Source: Gerris lacustris (lineage: Eukaryota; Arthropoda; Insecta; Hemiptera; Gerridae). From it: 64,000 nucleotides of DNA. This document shows, piece after piece, positions 46,634-58,479 of the stretch. Position numbers and translations under genes: made by a program. Each line of letters opens with the position of its first letter. Position 1 is the stretch's first letter. The notes beneath the pieces are model-generated. The model was not told the DNA's origin and searched no databases. It saw nothing but the letters and a program-made list of their open reading frames with translations. The stretch spans positions 107,822,514 through 107,886,513 of the forward strand of contig OX578277.1 in NCBI GenBank assembly GCA_951217055.1, written 5' to 3'.

Positions 46634-46675
46634 TTTTCCTGTATTTATTATTTAAATCTAACAATCGTAGATAAA

Positions 46676-46812
46676 GTACGGTACGTAACTCGTACAAAAA
46701 CGGCATTTTGCATTGCTCGTGTGGTTTTACTACCCTCGCTGTCGCTCGGGTGCAAACTCCACACTCGCATGCAAAATGCTACTTTCCGCACTCGACGCGT
46801 AATGTACTATTT
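46676..46812. mobile_element. Palindrome-cored module, CTCGTGCG word form, copy 2
   Basis: Nearly identical to 38430-38572: CGTAACTCGTACAAAAACGG, CATTTTGCATTGCTCGTGTG, CCCTCGCTGTCGCTCGGG and CTCGCATGCAAAATGC. Confidence 0.75.
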
Positions 46813-46814
46813 TT

Positions 46815-47960
46815 TTAAATTTTAAAGAAGAAGCAAAAGCATGTGAATAGCGAAGCAGTTTATTACGTTGAGTAAACAAAATGTTTAACATTTCCGAAGA
46901 ATCTTCTAATAGTTCAATTTTAATGAAAAAGAAAATGAAGGAGGGCAATGGTATGAAAAATAAATAAAAGGTTTTTTCTGATAAGGAAATTAAAAGGTGA
47001 ATTTCCCGTTTAAGATTTTTCGGAAAATAGAGGAGAAGAAAAGTGTGAGGTATTCGAGTAATTAAAGCAACTCGTTAGAAGATTTAACCGATGACTCCAA
47101 ACAGGAAATTAAGAGGACGGGTCTCGCTTTAACCTCTTCTCTACACAGGTATACCAACCATACGCACGGCTAGAGAAATAAATCTGTATATGTGGGACTG
47201 AAGCTTCAGACCTTATTAATTCCAGCCTAGTAGCAAACCTTCAAGGATCAATATGTAGACCTTTACCACCTTTAACTTGGTCGAGTCAGAGGTCTCTCTC
47301 TAGAATAAATTATACGGCAAGAAGGGAACTGTTCCGCAAGCCCACCATCCTAAAATTAGGACAACCCTGTTGGAATTCATCAGTATTTCGTTTCCACTTT
47401 GGGATAAAAGGGGTTTGTGGCGGTTCTAACACCGGTTAGACCAACTTTGATAAATAGATAACACCTCCACACCCATTTCCACTTCTGGTACAGTTTGTTA
47501 CCTAGGATTCAAGTTTTACCCCCCTCCTTTTACCGTTCTACAACAAGTTTTCATTTAGGTGAAAAGGTGGAAATTCAACTGCGCTATCTGGAGGGAGGAT
47601 GAAGAGGTAGAAATGTTTGGGAATTGACAAATGCTGTGCAAAGGTTTCCACTTAAAGCACAAGCCACCTGATGCCTAGTTTCACCAACTCTTGTTTTTCA
47701 TTTCCCATCCCGTTTCTCTAATTGTCAACTTTTCCTTTCAATCTGACAAAATAGAAAAGCGTTTGAATGGTTCGATAAAGAACAGAATGCTCTCCTTTCT
47801 ATTAACATTACGTGATGTTTTACGTAATATTTTTTCTTTTTAAATGCACTACGTACTAAAAAAAAAAAAAAAAAATTCTATTGTCTTATCCTATATATCA
47901 TTGTTATGCAACATAAAAAAAAAAAAAATCTAAGAAACTCTTGGATAATGTTATTGATAT
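46815..47960. other. Higher-complexity non-repetitive stretch
   Basis: Between about 46980 and 47820 base composition is more balanced and no word is shared with the window's repeats. I could not support an exon: all frames are short. This is one of the better candidates for single-copy sequence such as an intron or conserved non-coding DNA. Confidence 0.4.
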
Positions 47961-48223
47961 TTTCTTTATCTCCAGAAGGGAGAAAAAGTGAACTATTCTC
48001 CCTGGTTTACAAGGAATATTCCCTCCAGTGTTGCCCTAGATAAAGCACAAGTATGTAATGTTACTTGAGGTTTTAGGTTAGGCTGCTAAATACACTATTT
48101 CATTTATTACCTTTTGTTTTACTTATTTCCTTTATTTGTACTTCTTCAGATTGTTACTCACTTTTGTTTTTTTAGAATATAAATAACTTTGACTAAATAC
48201 TTATTAACGTAAAGGGGTGTTTA

Positions 48224-48620
48224 GTCCAATGTAGGGTTGGGACATCGATGTCGATGTATCGAAAACATCGATGTATCGGACATAAAAACATTGCTGTTCA
48301 ACATCGATTTTGATCTTTCGATGTATCGGTCAATATCGATGTTTTCCCGAAACATCGAAATCGATGTTATCGAAAAAAACGGTGACAACGAATATCGGGA
48401 ACGAGAAAGCGGGATTTTTCTTTAAACCGGTGACCTTTTCGGGTTGGAGGACCGATGTCGATGTATCGAACACATCGATGTTTTCTTTTGGATGTTTGTT
48501 CTTTCGATGTCGATGTATCGAACGCATCGATGTTTTATTTTTATGATTTGGCTAACATCGATGTTCGTTCTTTCGATGTCGATGTATCGAAAACATCGAT
48601 GTCCCAACCCTAGTCCAATG
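48224..48620. mobile_element. 381-bp hAT-like MITE (48232-48612) with 8-bp duplication
   Basis: The element is 48232-48612. It starts TAGGGTTGGGACATCGATGT and ends with its complement CATCGATGTCCCAACCCTA, flanked by GTCCAATG on both sides (48224-48231 and 48613-48620). The interior is a series of ACATCGATGTCGATGTATCG words in both orientations. An 8-bp duplication and TAGGGTTG ends fit hAT. Six short frames on both strands (48237-48677) are translations of this repeat. It sits in a family M copy. Confidence 0.9.
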
Positions 48621-48760
48621 TGCATTGGGAAAAAGGAATATTACACTTCAATTTTTATAAGGGAAGTAACTGTCTAAAGAAGAACATTCCGCACACCTTC
48701 TTTAGGTCCGTACATATTCCTTACTCCCTCTGTTTTATTTATAAGGGGAGTAACAGTCTA
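48613..48760. mobile_element. Family M remnant flanking the 381-bp insertion
   Basis: GTCCAATGTGCATTGGGA, AAAAGGAATATTACACTTC and AAGGGGAGTAACAGTCTA resemble 62358-62431. The left flank at 48211-48231 is the other side of the same interrupted copy. Confidence 0.5.
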
Positions 48761-49264
48761 TAGAAGTGCCTCTAAATCTATAATGTCATCTTCACACATG
48801 TCATGTAACCTCCACAACGGTTGTCATGGTGATTTATCAGTAAATCAAACAAACAAGTTAAAAGTGAAGTCATAATTACTAAATGTTGATAAACTTATTC
48901 ATATGTATATGTATATCTGTTGTTGACAATACTATTCAATACATGACTTAGCTACCCAGCTGATTCTTCCATCTAATAGATTCAATTTTAAAGGTTTTTA
49001 ACGGGGGGAAAATTGAAGTTCCTTAAAAACCGAGTTGATTTTTTTTTTTTGTATTCGTTTTATTTTGACAAAGAATAACTGCTTTTTTGTTTTAACTTTT
49101 TTATCATTGATTTGTTTAAAACAACAGAGAGTGAGGGACACGAAAACAATTTTTTTAAAAAAAATTAAAATTTAAAACCGACCCAAGCCAATGATACAAC
49201 GATCCATCCAAAACAAAAACTAACCTAAAATAACAATTGAGAGGTTAAAATAAAAAACTAATTA

Positions 49265-49976
49265 GTAAGCGTGACGCAGATCTTGGTTTAGGATTTTATG
49301 GTGAAAACAATTATTTTCCTATATATCTTCGGAGATAGTGCCAAATAGTCTTCTATTCCCCCCTCCTATATATCTAAGGAATATTAAGGTAAGCAGCGCA
49401 CTGCAGGGGATTAGTTTGTCACTTGATTTAGTATAGGCACATTTTTATATAGCTATTTAATAAAATTAAAGAACTTGTTGGTTAAGAAAATAATTCTAAA
49501 TTCTCAAGAAAGGTTGGGAACTGTCTAGGTTATCAGGATAAATTGAGAAAACTGTTTGGGTAAAGAAAACCCACGTTAGATCAATAAAGCTCAGAGAAGA
49601 AAGAGGTTGGGATTTGAAGGTGAGGAATTAGATGCCTTATATATCCGTTGTTAGTTTTATGCGGTAATCTCGTCAATACTCTGCCGGGGCTCAGGTGAGC
49701 AAAGCCCTGCCAAATAGTCTTCTATACCCCCTCCTATTTACCTAAGGATAAGACGGATATAAAGGTAGACAGCGCTGCAGCGGATTAGTTCGTCACTAGA
49801 ACATCCTTATGTTTATAATAAGGAGAAATTCTCGAGTTTTGTACTATCCTTATCTTGATATGATATCTTGGATATTTCCGGGGTTCAGACAACACATCAC
49901 TCATCACAATAATTCCCAAATGAAATAACCAATGAGAGAGCTAGAAAAGGAAAAAATTACCTCCAGTGGGCCAATG
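49265..49976 (+). repeat. Dispersed segment S, copy 1
   Basis: The part from about 49439 (CACATTTTTATATAGC) to 49976 (GGGCCAATGG) is collinear with 50635-51173 and, inverted, with 58620-59155. Shared landmarks are GAAAACTGTTTGGGTAAAG, TTATGCGGTAATCTCGTC and GGCTCAGGTGAG. A second partial copy of its 3' half (CCAAATAGTCTTCTATTCCC) lies at 49345-49430. Confidence 0.85.
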
Positions 49977-50129
49977 GTAAACACAAGGGTAAACAAACCT
50001 GGGAGTCACACGCCAATTAATTTATTTCTTTTACTTTTCGCTGTCATTCAATGTTTACCTCTTAATAAAAAATCACAAATTTGAAACCCGTCAAAATGAA
50101 GATTGTAAATACTATAGGATATGACAAAA

Positions 50130-51330
50130 CAAATAAAATAACTTGCGGGTTTTTTCCGAACTAACTTTCCATACAGCAAAATTTTCTGAAAACCAATTAA
50201 ATTCTGCTGAAAGATGGCTAAAAGTATTAAAATAATGCATTGTCATCGTGTTCTTAGCTATGCTAAAAGTTTCAAATGTCTAGCTATTCGGGAAGTTAGT
50301 TAGAAATCGATTGCCAGATTTGTACCGGACAAACAATCAAACAAACAAGAATGCAAGCTAATAAAAACGTAGTAAAAAACGTAGTGAAATTGGATGAGAA
50401 TTGTTTAAAGATGTAGGTGTTATGTTTGTTGATATTTGCCGCTGACAAAAGAGTGGGCGAAGAAAGTTTGAATTTATGTGGGACCGACAATGGGTTAATA
50501 ATGACCGACTCTCCTACATCCATCAAAATTGAACGACGAGTTTAGCGGCAGCCCGTCAGACATGATACCAATGTCTGAAACGGATTTCTGTCCAGAAATA
50601 AATAATTTTCGTTCTTCAGTTTTCTCGGAAACATCACATTTTTATATAGTTATTTGGTCAAATTAAAGAGCTTGTTGGTTACGAAAAAAAATCTGAATTC
50701 TCAAGAAAGGTTGGAAAATTTCTATGTTTTCAGGATAAATTGAGAAAACTGTTTGGGTAAAGAAAACCCAAGTTAGATCAATAAAGCTCAGAGAAGAAAG
50801 AGGTTGGGATTTGAAGGTGAGGAATTGGATGCCTTATATATCCGTTGTTAGTTTTATGCGGTAATCTCGTCAATACTCTGCCGGGGCTCAGGTGAGGAAA
50901 GCCCTGCCAAATAGTCTTCTACACCCCCCCTCCTATTTATCTAAGGATAAGACGGATATAAAGGTAGACAGCGCACTGCTGCGGATTAGTACGTCACTAG
51001 AACATCCTTATGTTTATAATATGGAGAAATTCTCGAGTTTAGTGCTATCCTTATCTTGATATGATATCTTTGATATTACCGGGGTACAGAAAACGCATCA
51101 CTCATCACACATCCCAAATGAAGTAACCAATGAGAGAGTGAGGAAAGGGAAAAATTACCTCTAGTGGGCCAATGAGAGAGCCACATTTATACAAACAAGT
51201 AAATCTCTGGTTGAAATTATTTCTGCGGTTTCAACCATTTTTTCATTTCTTTGGTTAAGAATTTCATTAGTCCTTTCCCCCTCCTCTTTTCTCTTCGACT
51301 CATTTTAATTTGGTTATTTTCTCTTTTCGT
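50130..51330 (+). repeat. Dispersed segment S, copy 2 (1.2 kb)
   Basis: Collinear throughout with the inverted copy at 58480-59660. It includes a diverged family A remnant (about 50397-50625: GTGGGACCGACAATGGG and GAAACGGATTTCTGTCC) and ends in CCCCTCCTCTTTTCTCTTCG. The minus frame at 50296-50526 belongs to this remnant. Confidence 0.85.
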
Positions 51331-51334
51331 TTTT

Positions 51335-52020
51335 TATATTTTTTTTATATATATATTTTGAAAAGGACATTGGCTTATTTCATTTATTTAGTTATTCTTC
51401 GTCAAACTTTTGAATTCAATGATATTCCTCAATTCCCTCCAGAGAATTTTTCTTCATTTCCGGTTTTTTCATAATCCGAACAGCCAACAGAAATTTGAAA
51501 GACGCCAAAAAGAAGAGTTGAAGCGAGAACGTACATAATGTTAATATATAAGATAAATATTTTACTTTAGTAAAAAGAAATAAGATTCGGAGAAAGAAAT
51601 GTCTTGTTTTAGAATTTTTCTTTTCATTTTGAATTCCAAATATTTTTTTCTTTTCATTATTTTAAGGTTTCATCAGGTACACTGGTACACATTTAAAAAG
51701 TATAATTGCTTATAACTTTTATACCATTCAATTTAATTTTAATCTGGTTTGTTGCATTTTGTTCTTTATGTTTAGTAGTCCGTATTGTTAATTCATTTGT
51801 TGATATTGGCGAAATAGTGCTGCAATTATTTAGTACTAAAATTTCATGTTGAAATTTCGATATTTTCATAATGGCTGTGGACATCAAAATGAAATTCAGT
51901 GGAAATGTTTGTCTTAGAAAAAGGTATATTTAGTACAAGTTTCAGTGCAGGCTGGGATAATGACGTCATACATTTATGAAATTTGTACCTAGTTTTAACT
52001 TTCAAACTAAAAAAACTGCG
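51335..52020. other. Unclassified AT-rich stretch
   Basis: No shared repeat except at its right end, where AGATCTTGGTTTCGGAC (about 52037) matches 49278. No credible gene. Confidence 0.4.
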
Positions 52021-52111
52021 GAAGTTGCGTCATACAGATCTTGGTTTCGGACTTTTTGTGAGGACAATACTTTTCCTATATATCTTCAATAATAATCTTA
52101 ATAAGTAAGAA

Positions 52112-52200
52112 GCGATCGGCGTGGACAAGTGGTGGCAACTCCGGCCGAAACTTAAGTGTAAACACTGACATTATCTTGTGGGTTCGAATCCCAGAAATTT
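52112..52200 (+). mobile_element. tRNA-like pol III promoter region, SINE head or tRNA relic
   Basis: An A-box-like TGGACAAGTGG at 52122-52132 and a perfect B box GGTTCGAATCC at 52181-52191 are 48 bp apart, a spacing compatible with tRNA-type promoters. The T-arm region TGGGTTCGAATCCCA can form a stem, but the acceptor ends do not pair, so it is not a functional tRNA gene. It lies immediately before a 57-bp satellite. Confidence 0.55.
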
Positions 52201-52229
52201 GAGTTATGTTTCACCCTGAGGATCACACA

Positions 52230-54046
52230 GAGCAGACGAGTAAAGTTGTTGGACCCTTTGTCCAGTAATAACCTAATGATCACATCCAGCAGACAAGTTA
52301 AGTTGCTGGACCCCTTGTCCTGTAATAACCTAATGATCTCATCGAGCAGACGAGTAAAGTTGCTGGACCCTTTGTCCTGTAATAACCTAATGATCACATC
52401 GAGCAGACGAGTAAAGTTGCAGGACCCTTTGTCCTATAATAACCTAATGATCACATCGAGCAGACGAGTAAAGTTGCTGGACCGTTTGTCCTGTAATAAC
52501 CTAATGATCACATCGAGCAGAAGAGTAAAGTTGCTGGACCCTTTGTCCTGTAATAACCAAATGATCACATCGAGCAGACGAGTAAAGTTGATGGACCTGT
52601 TGTCCTGTAATAACCTAATGATCACATCGAGCAGACGAGTTTAATTGCAGGACCCCTTGTCCTGTAATAACCTAATTCTTACATCGAGCAGACGAGTTTA
52701 ATTGCAGGACCCCTTGTCCTGTAATAAGCTAATGATCACATCGAGCAGACGAGTAAAGTTGATGGACCTGTTGTCCTGTAATAACCTAATGATCACATCG
52801 AGCAGACGAGTTTAATTGCAGGACCCCTTGTCCTGTAATAACCTAATGATTACATCGAGCAGACGAGTTTAATTGCAGGACCCCTTGTCCTGTAATAACC
52901 TAATGATCACACCGAGCAGACGAGTTAAGTTGCTGGACCCTTTGTCCTGTAATATGCTAATGATCACATCGAGCAGACAAGTTAAGTTGCTGGACCCCTT
53001 GTCCTGTAATAACCTAATGATCACATCGAGCAGACGAGTTAAGTTGCTGGACCCCTTGTCCTGTAATAACCTAATGATCACATCGAGCAGACGAGTTAAG
53101 TTGCTGGACCCATTGTCATGTAATAACCTAATGATCACATCGAGAAGACGAGTAAAGTTGCTGGACCCCTTGTCCTAAATAACCTAATGATCACATCGAG
53201 CAGACGAGTTAAGTTGCTGGACCCCTTGTCCTGTAATAACCTAATGATCACATCGAGCAGACGAGTTAAGTTGCTGGACCCCTTGTCCTGTAATAACCAA
53301 ATTATCACATCGAGCAGACGAGTAAAGTTGATGGACCTGTTGTCCTGTAATAACCTAATGATCACATCGAGCAGACGAGTTTAATTGCATGACCCCTTGT
53401 CCTGTAATAACCTAATGATCACATCGAGCAGACGAGTTTAATTGCATGACCCCTTGTCCTGTAATAACCTAATGATCACATCGAGCAGACGAGTTTAATT
53501 GCATGACCCCTTGTCCTGTAATAACCTAATGATCACATCGAGCAGACGAGTTTAATTGCATGACCCCTTGTCCTGTAATAACCTAATGATCACATCGAGC
53601 AGACGAGTTTAATTGCATGACCCCTTGTCCTGTAATTACCTAATGATCACATCGAGCAGACGAGTTTAATTGCATGACCCCTTGTCCTGTAATAACCTAA
53701 TGATCACATCGAGCAGACGAGTTTAGTTGCATGACCCCTTGTCCTGTAATAACCTAATGATCACATCGAGCAGACGAGTTTAATTGCATGACCCCTTGTC
53801 CTGTAATAACCTAATGATCACATCGAGCAGACGAGTTTAATTGCATGACCCCTTGTCCTGTAATAAACTAATGATCACATCGAGCAGACGAGTTTAATTG
53901 CATGACCCCTTGTCCTGTAATAACCTAATGATCACATCGAGCAGACGAGTTTAATTGCATGACCCCTTGTCCTGTAATAACCTAATGATCACATCGAGCA
54001 GACGAGTTTAATTGCATGACCCCTTGTCCTGTAATAACCTAATGTT
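52230..54046. repeat. 57-bp satellite array, about 32 units
   Basis: The unit contains GAGCAGACGAGTTAAGTTGC, TGGACCCCTTGTCCTGTAAT and AACCTAATGATCACATC. Units before about 53380 are mixed (AGTAAAGTTG, AGTTAAGTTG and TTTAATTGCAGG types). From there to 54041 about 11 units are almost identical and of the TTTAATTGCATG type. 57 is divisible by three, giving 19-residue-period frames on both strands. Confidence 0.95.
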
Positions 54047-54049
54047 GCG

Positions 54050-54626
54050 TTTAGTTAAGACGTAAAAGAAGCAAAAAAGAACAAGTAAGAATCGGTTTCC
54101 AGAACCACCGTCAATCTAAAATACGTTTGACAAAAATGCTCATGTAAATAGGCCAATTTTCTCCATCCTGTAATAAACTAATATTTATTAAGTTGATAGA
54201 GACGAGAAAAGAATAAAAATAAAACCAATGTTTTTTTATAACAATTTACAATAATCGAACACTATAGAAATGATTTATACCTGACATTATTTTTGTTTAT
54301 GAAGTTTTAATGGTACCTGTTGTATATTTTCTCTTCTGCAATCTATTTTATTTATTTACAATATAATCTATAATAATCTACGTTATTGATATTGTTTTGG
54401 ATGTATTTTATTTCCAATTTCATTATCTTTTCTTACTATCCATTTACTGTTATTGGATATTGTCGTGGTAATTTCTGATAGAACTAAACTTAAACAAACT
54501 AACTTAGCTATAAATATTACAGCTTGCATTTGCCGGTCTCTTCCCTTTTTTGTATCACAAATGGTAATACTAGAATGCAGGTCAATCGATTTGATCAATT
54601 TGATTAGTAAAATAAATAAAACTTTT
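54050..54626. other. Stretch with a decayed satellite scrap
   Basis: CATCCTGTAATAAACTAATA at about 54164 looks like an old 57-bp unit. The rest is AT-rich with no gene. Frames at 54383-54673 and 54453-54737 run into family B. Confidence 0.4.
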
Positions 54627-55634
54627 ATTGAAGCGAGCGTAAGCGAGCTTCTTACATTCAACGAAATATGCATCTTGTCTGTCTGTCTGTCTGTGTGTAA
54701 CGTTTACGTGTCCGACGATAACTTGAGTAAAATTTGACCGATTTAGTTGAAATTTGGTATACATCTTTCTTTTACTAATACTCAGGCTAAGTTCGTTGGA
54801 CAGCGTGATACGTCCAAGAGTTCGAGCGCAATGCTCGCGTAAACGTGAGCTTCAAATTTAAAATTGGAATTTCAGGACGGGAAAAAATTCTATCATCACC
54901 TATTCGATGAGACGAACATTTTTAACAAATAACATTTTTTAGTAAAACCAGCAACGACACTGCTATGAATTAATAAAGATCGCTAAAACTATTAAAGCGG
55001 ACCTAAACATTTAAAATAGAGAAAACAACGTTTTTACCTATATCTTACGTTCTAACGTAACGATTTTAATAAAACTTCATGTGCATCGTCTAAAGTACAA
55101 TTGAAACAAGTATGTAAAATTTCAACTTGATACAAGCAGTAGTATTTGAGTAATGAAGTGATACATTTATAATATTAGTTTAAAAGCTATTAGGCTGCGG
55201 CCACACCGAAGCTACCTCGCTTGGAGCCTAGTGGCTTGGTGAGTCACCAGGCGTGTAATCCATGTGAACCAACCTTCTAGAACATACGAGACCGGCCACA
55301 CCGCGCGCTTAGTTACTAGGCGAGTTACTTAGCGAGTCGCTAGACCAACAGTCCATTCTGTTCTACATGGCGACTCACCAAGCCTCTAGACTCTAGAGTC
55401 TAGGCTCCAATCGAGGTAGCTCCGGTGTGGCCGTAGCCTTACGGTTGGTTAAGATTCTTGTAGTCGTATTGTGTGTAGGTTTGTTATGAAGTAAAGCTTT
55501 ATACCGAGTACCCCACACTACCCTCTTCCACTTATCTTCAACGTCATCTGACATTCATCATGATTAATAAATTTCAATATTCAGTATTTTATTGCAATAC
55601 GCTCCCTTCAATGATAGAGCCACGCGATGCCTAG
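54627..55634 (-). mobile_element. Repeat family B copy with nested 246-bp MITE
   Basis: Starts ATTGAAGCGAGCGTAAGCG, contains a CTGT microsatellite, and ends GAGCCACGCGATGCCTAG followed by T. It is interrupted at 55193-55438. Without the insert it matches 17292-18059 reversed. Confidence 0.9.
55193..55438. mobile_element. 246-bp PIF/Harbinger-like MITE with TTA duplication
   Basis: Ends GGCTGCGGCCACACCGAAGC and the complement of GCTCCGGTGTGGCCGTAGCC pair over at least 25 bp with few mismatches. TTA lies on both sides (55190-55192 and 55439-55441). Interior words GGCTTGGTGAGTCACCAGG and GGCGACTCACCAAGCC also pair. The 17.5-kb family B copy lacks the element. Confidence 0.85.
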
Positions 55635-55639
55635 TTTAC

Positions 55640-55782
55640 AAAAAAAAAGAAGTTAGTTTAATTTAAGTTGGTTGAAAAGTGGGAGCAATTACTTTATAAC
55701 TCATTTTAACCAATTTTTTTTTTTTTTTTTTTCGTATAAATAAATAAAGGGCTTTAATAGCTCTGTTTATTTTCATTTCTCC

Positions 55783-55827
<45 letters not shown>

Positions 55828-56536
55828 GCGTAACATATTTTGTGAGAAAAAGTCCCCCCTCTTCACAAAAAAAAGTCTTAAAAATGAATTATTTTAGCAA
55901 TGGATTTGGCTATATTACTCGGAGTATTTTCATTGCGTTTGGGCAGAAAGAATACTGTTTGTTTCGTCATTATAATAAATTGTTTAAAATTTAAAATATA
56001 CTTTTAAATGGCCGCATATTAATATGGCTGGGCCAATTTATTTGAAGCATATTATACTTGGCTGATTCATTTATTTTTATTTACCTTTGAGCAGATATAT
56101 ATTTCTTTATTGTATACTACAAAACTATATTGGTCTATATTTTCATTTGGTCGTTGTTATTAGGATTAATATAATCGGTAAATAATTTTATTCCTTTCCT
56201 TTTCCTTTAAAAAAAAAAAAAAAAAAAACAGCTACGTTTCCCCCTTACTCAGAGCTTCTTCAAGCTGTAACATTTAAATTCAAAAACATATGAAGGGTAC
56301 ACGAGAAAAAGGATGAGAGTCACATTTTTATAGAAATTGAGTTAGCAACGCCATCTTGTAGCTCAAGGCGTGTACTAACAGTACTACAAACCTCATTTAA
56401 AAAAAAAAACTATTAAAACCTACCCAAATGTGTGTTTAAAAATATGGTGTACAGTGTACAGGGGTAGAAAGATGAGGGTACAAAAAGTCAAGGGAAAAAA
56501 GATGAGAGTTCACTACTATGTTCCCCTACCTTGGAC
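55640..56536. other. Poly-T/poly-A rich stretch with a hammerhead-like motif
   Basis: Long poly-T (55711-55732) and poly-A (55787-55823, 56211-56229) tracts. On the minus strand at about 56230-56266, ACAGC, TTGAAGA, an AGCTC-containing loop, GGGAAACGT and AGCTGT follow in the order of a hammerhead with a 5-bp outer stem; C3 of the core is T here. No coding sequence. Confidence 0.4.
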
Positions 56537-56544
56537 TCGCTTCA

Positions 56545-56666
56545 CAGTGGCGTATCCAGCGGCTAGGTCTGGAGGGGGCACATTCTAAGTCAGTTTAGAT
56601 TGGGGGGGGGGGGGGGGTTCGTAGTGGAAAAAGAAAAGGGAACTACTTATTCAAAAAGCAGCTGCG

Positions 56667-56697
<31 letters not shown>

Positions 56698-57070
56698 AAA
56701 AATCTCCCTGCCCAAGTAACAGTAACTGTTTTATAACGTATTCGTTAGAAAATGATATGCTGATGCTTACTGCAGTACAATATCTTACTGTAAGTCATGG
56801 GCGTCGTCTGCAGTTAATATTTGGGGGGGGATCTATGGTGGGGGGTCCGGGGGTCCTCCCCGGAAAATTTTAAAAATATGACCCCTCAAAACAGCGCTTT
56901 TATGCATTTCTGAGGTGAAATTGAATATGAGGTGAATGTAAAAATATGTATTAAAAAAAAATACGTCGTGTTTTTTTTTGTTTTTTTTTTACTCTATTGG
57001 GTCTGGGCCCGTCTGGGGGGGGGGGGGGGGGGGCACGTGCCCTCTGTGCCCCCCCCTGGATACGCCACTG
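56545..57070. mobile_element. 526-bp hAT-type MITE with 8-bp duplication
   Basis: CAGTGGCGTATCCAG and its exact complement form the ends. TCGCTTCA is duplicated perfectly (56537-56544 and 57071-57078). Several G or C homopolymers lie inside. The internal stretch ATGACCCCTCAAAACAGCGC and CATTTCTGAGGTGAAATTG is shared with 62850-62895 of the other element, so the two are related. Frames crossing the poly-G (56932-57281) are not genes. Confidence 0.92.
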
Positions 57071-57079
57071 TCGCTTCAA

Positions 57080-58130
57080 AGCTACCATACAAATCAAATT
57101 GCCCTTTTCTTGCAAAATCTATTTGGTGCTTCAAAATAAATTTAGAATCAACAGAGTATATTTTTACTGCAATACGTTTAATGGTCGTTACTCTTTTAAT
57201 TGTCGTGTTAATTTTAATGTTCTTAAATTTTTCTATTTGATTCTTTTTTTTATGTTTATTTTTTTTAAAATAAATAATTAAATGTCAAATAACTATAACA
57301 ATATAATTATGAAACAATCATTTTATGAGAGAATAAAAAAAAAATAATAATAATAAGAAAAATAAATAAAAGAAAAAGTTTATTCCAGTTTCAATAATAT
57401 ACTATTTGTCCAAAAATTCCTGGGGAAAAAAGATGAGATTCCAATGTATTTTAGCTTAAAAATTATTTATTTATTTACCCTAATAACTACCAAATGAATA
57501 TAGATCAATATAGTTGTCTATACAATAAACAATCAAATAAGGATTCACCACCAAGGAAAATGATAAAAGGTATATACTTACTGCTGCAATTTATTACAGT
57601 AGCAACTCGTAAATAACTTTTCAATTATTGTTCATATTAAAATAAATATCTGTAGGGGAAAAATTTATGGTTCAATGGAAAATCATTCTATTTGTCCAAT
57701 CTGATTTTGTATAACAATTTTTTTTTTAAAAAAAAACCTTGTAATCAGACCCTTTGTTAGTTTCATTTTGAAAATTATGCGAAAGCAATTACACGACGAT
57801 ACGATAACATGGTGGGAATGAAGGGAGTGTGTCTGTGTGTTGGAGGATTCATTATCTCTTGGTGATATGATAACGATATTTCATGTTGCTCGGTTTTCCG
57901 CTTGGTTCAACATGAGCCGAGTTACACGATGCCATGTTACAAAGTTTTCGCATTTATGATGAGAAAGTATGAACGAGGACTTTGGAATTATCAAATTCCT
58001 GTTGTGTCAATATTACCACATCAAAGTCTTCATTAACTAACTACGGATTATGACTTGTCATTAATTTCAAATGCAAATAACCGTGATAAAAACTAAAAAA
58101 AAAAATAATCTTGACAGGCATTAATGAATA
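57080..58130. other. Unclassified stretch with a higher-complexity part
   Basis: AT-rich to about 57740. From about 57760 to 58100 the sequence is more complex (for example GGTTCAACATGAGCCGAG, where CTCGG and CCGAG words could pair) and matches no repeat here. No gene supported. Confidence 0.4.
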
Positions 58131-58385
58131 AATCATTATCCAAAACAACTGAACTAAGCTTTCTCATATGTTAATAATTATTTCGTTCAAAGTATTCAGT
58201 TTATTAGTTCGGAGTTACATTTAATTATTATTGAACAATTCGTCAAAATTTATCATAAAAATAACTTCTCCTTGGTGGGGAATCGAACCCGGCCTCTCAA
58301 CGTCCGCGATTAAAGTTATTTTATCACGGGAAACAGCTTATATACTTAGATTTAAATGGCCTACATTTTAGAAAATCTGGTCTGT
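58130..58385 (-). mobile_element. Repeat family F, copy 3
   Basis: Shares CAAAACAACTGAACTAAGC-type words, TTATTATTGAACAATTCGTC and AACTTCTCCTTGGTGGGGAA with the 27.7-28.9 kb units. The minus strand has GGGTTCGATTCCCC, a perfect B box. It is truncated before the 3' part. Confidence 0.65.
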
Positions 58386-58479
58386 GAAATTGAGTTTGTG
58401 GGGTTGGGTTTTTGTAATTATTAATGAATATTTTATCAAAATTTAGAGTAAAAATAATTCCTCACAGAACTACACGTCT

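Larger units (their letters stand above)
46263..46675 (+). mobile_element. Recombinase-relic element with 14-bp inverted ends, copy 2
   Basis: The same 14-bp ends (46263-46276 and 46662-46675), GCGCATGCGC, 56-bp palindrome, leader and recombinase N-terminus as copy 1, about 26 bp shorter. It is followed by the same CTCGTGCG-type module (46676-46812). Confidence 0.8.

Noticed and set aside
49439..51173. Pair of LTRs around a short internal region
   Set aside because: The two direct copies of segment S do not start TG or end CA, have no flanking duplication, and the supposed internal part is shared with an inverted third copy.
52112..52200. Functional tRNA gene
   Set aside because: The promoter boxes and T-arm are present, but the acceptor stem does not pair and no anticodon arm is convincing.
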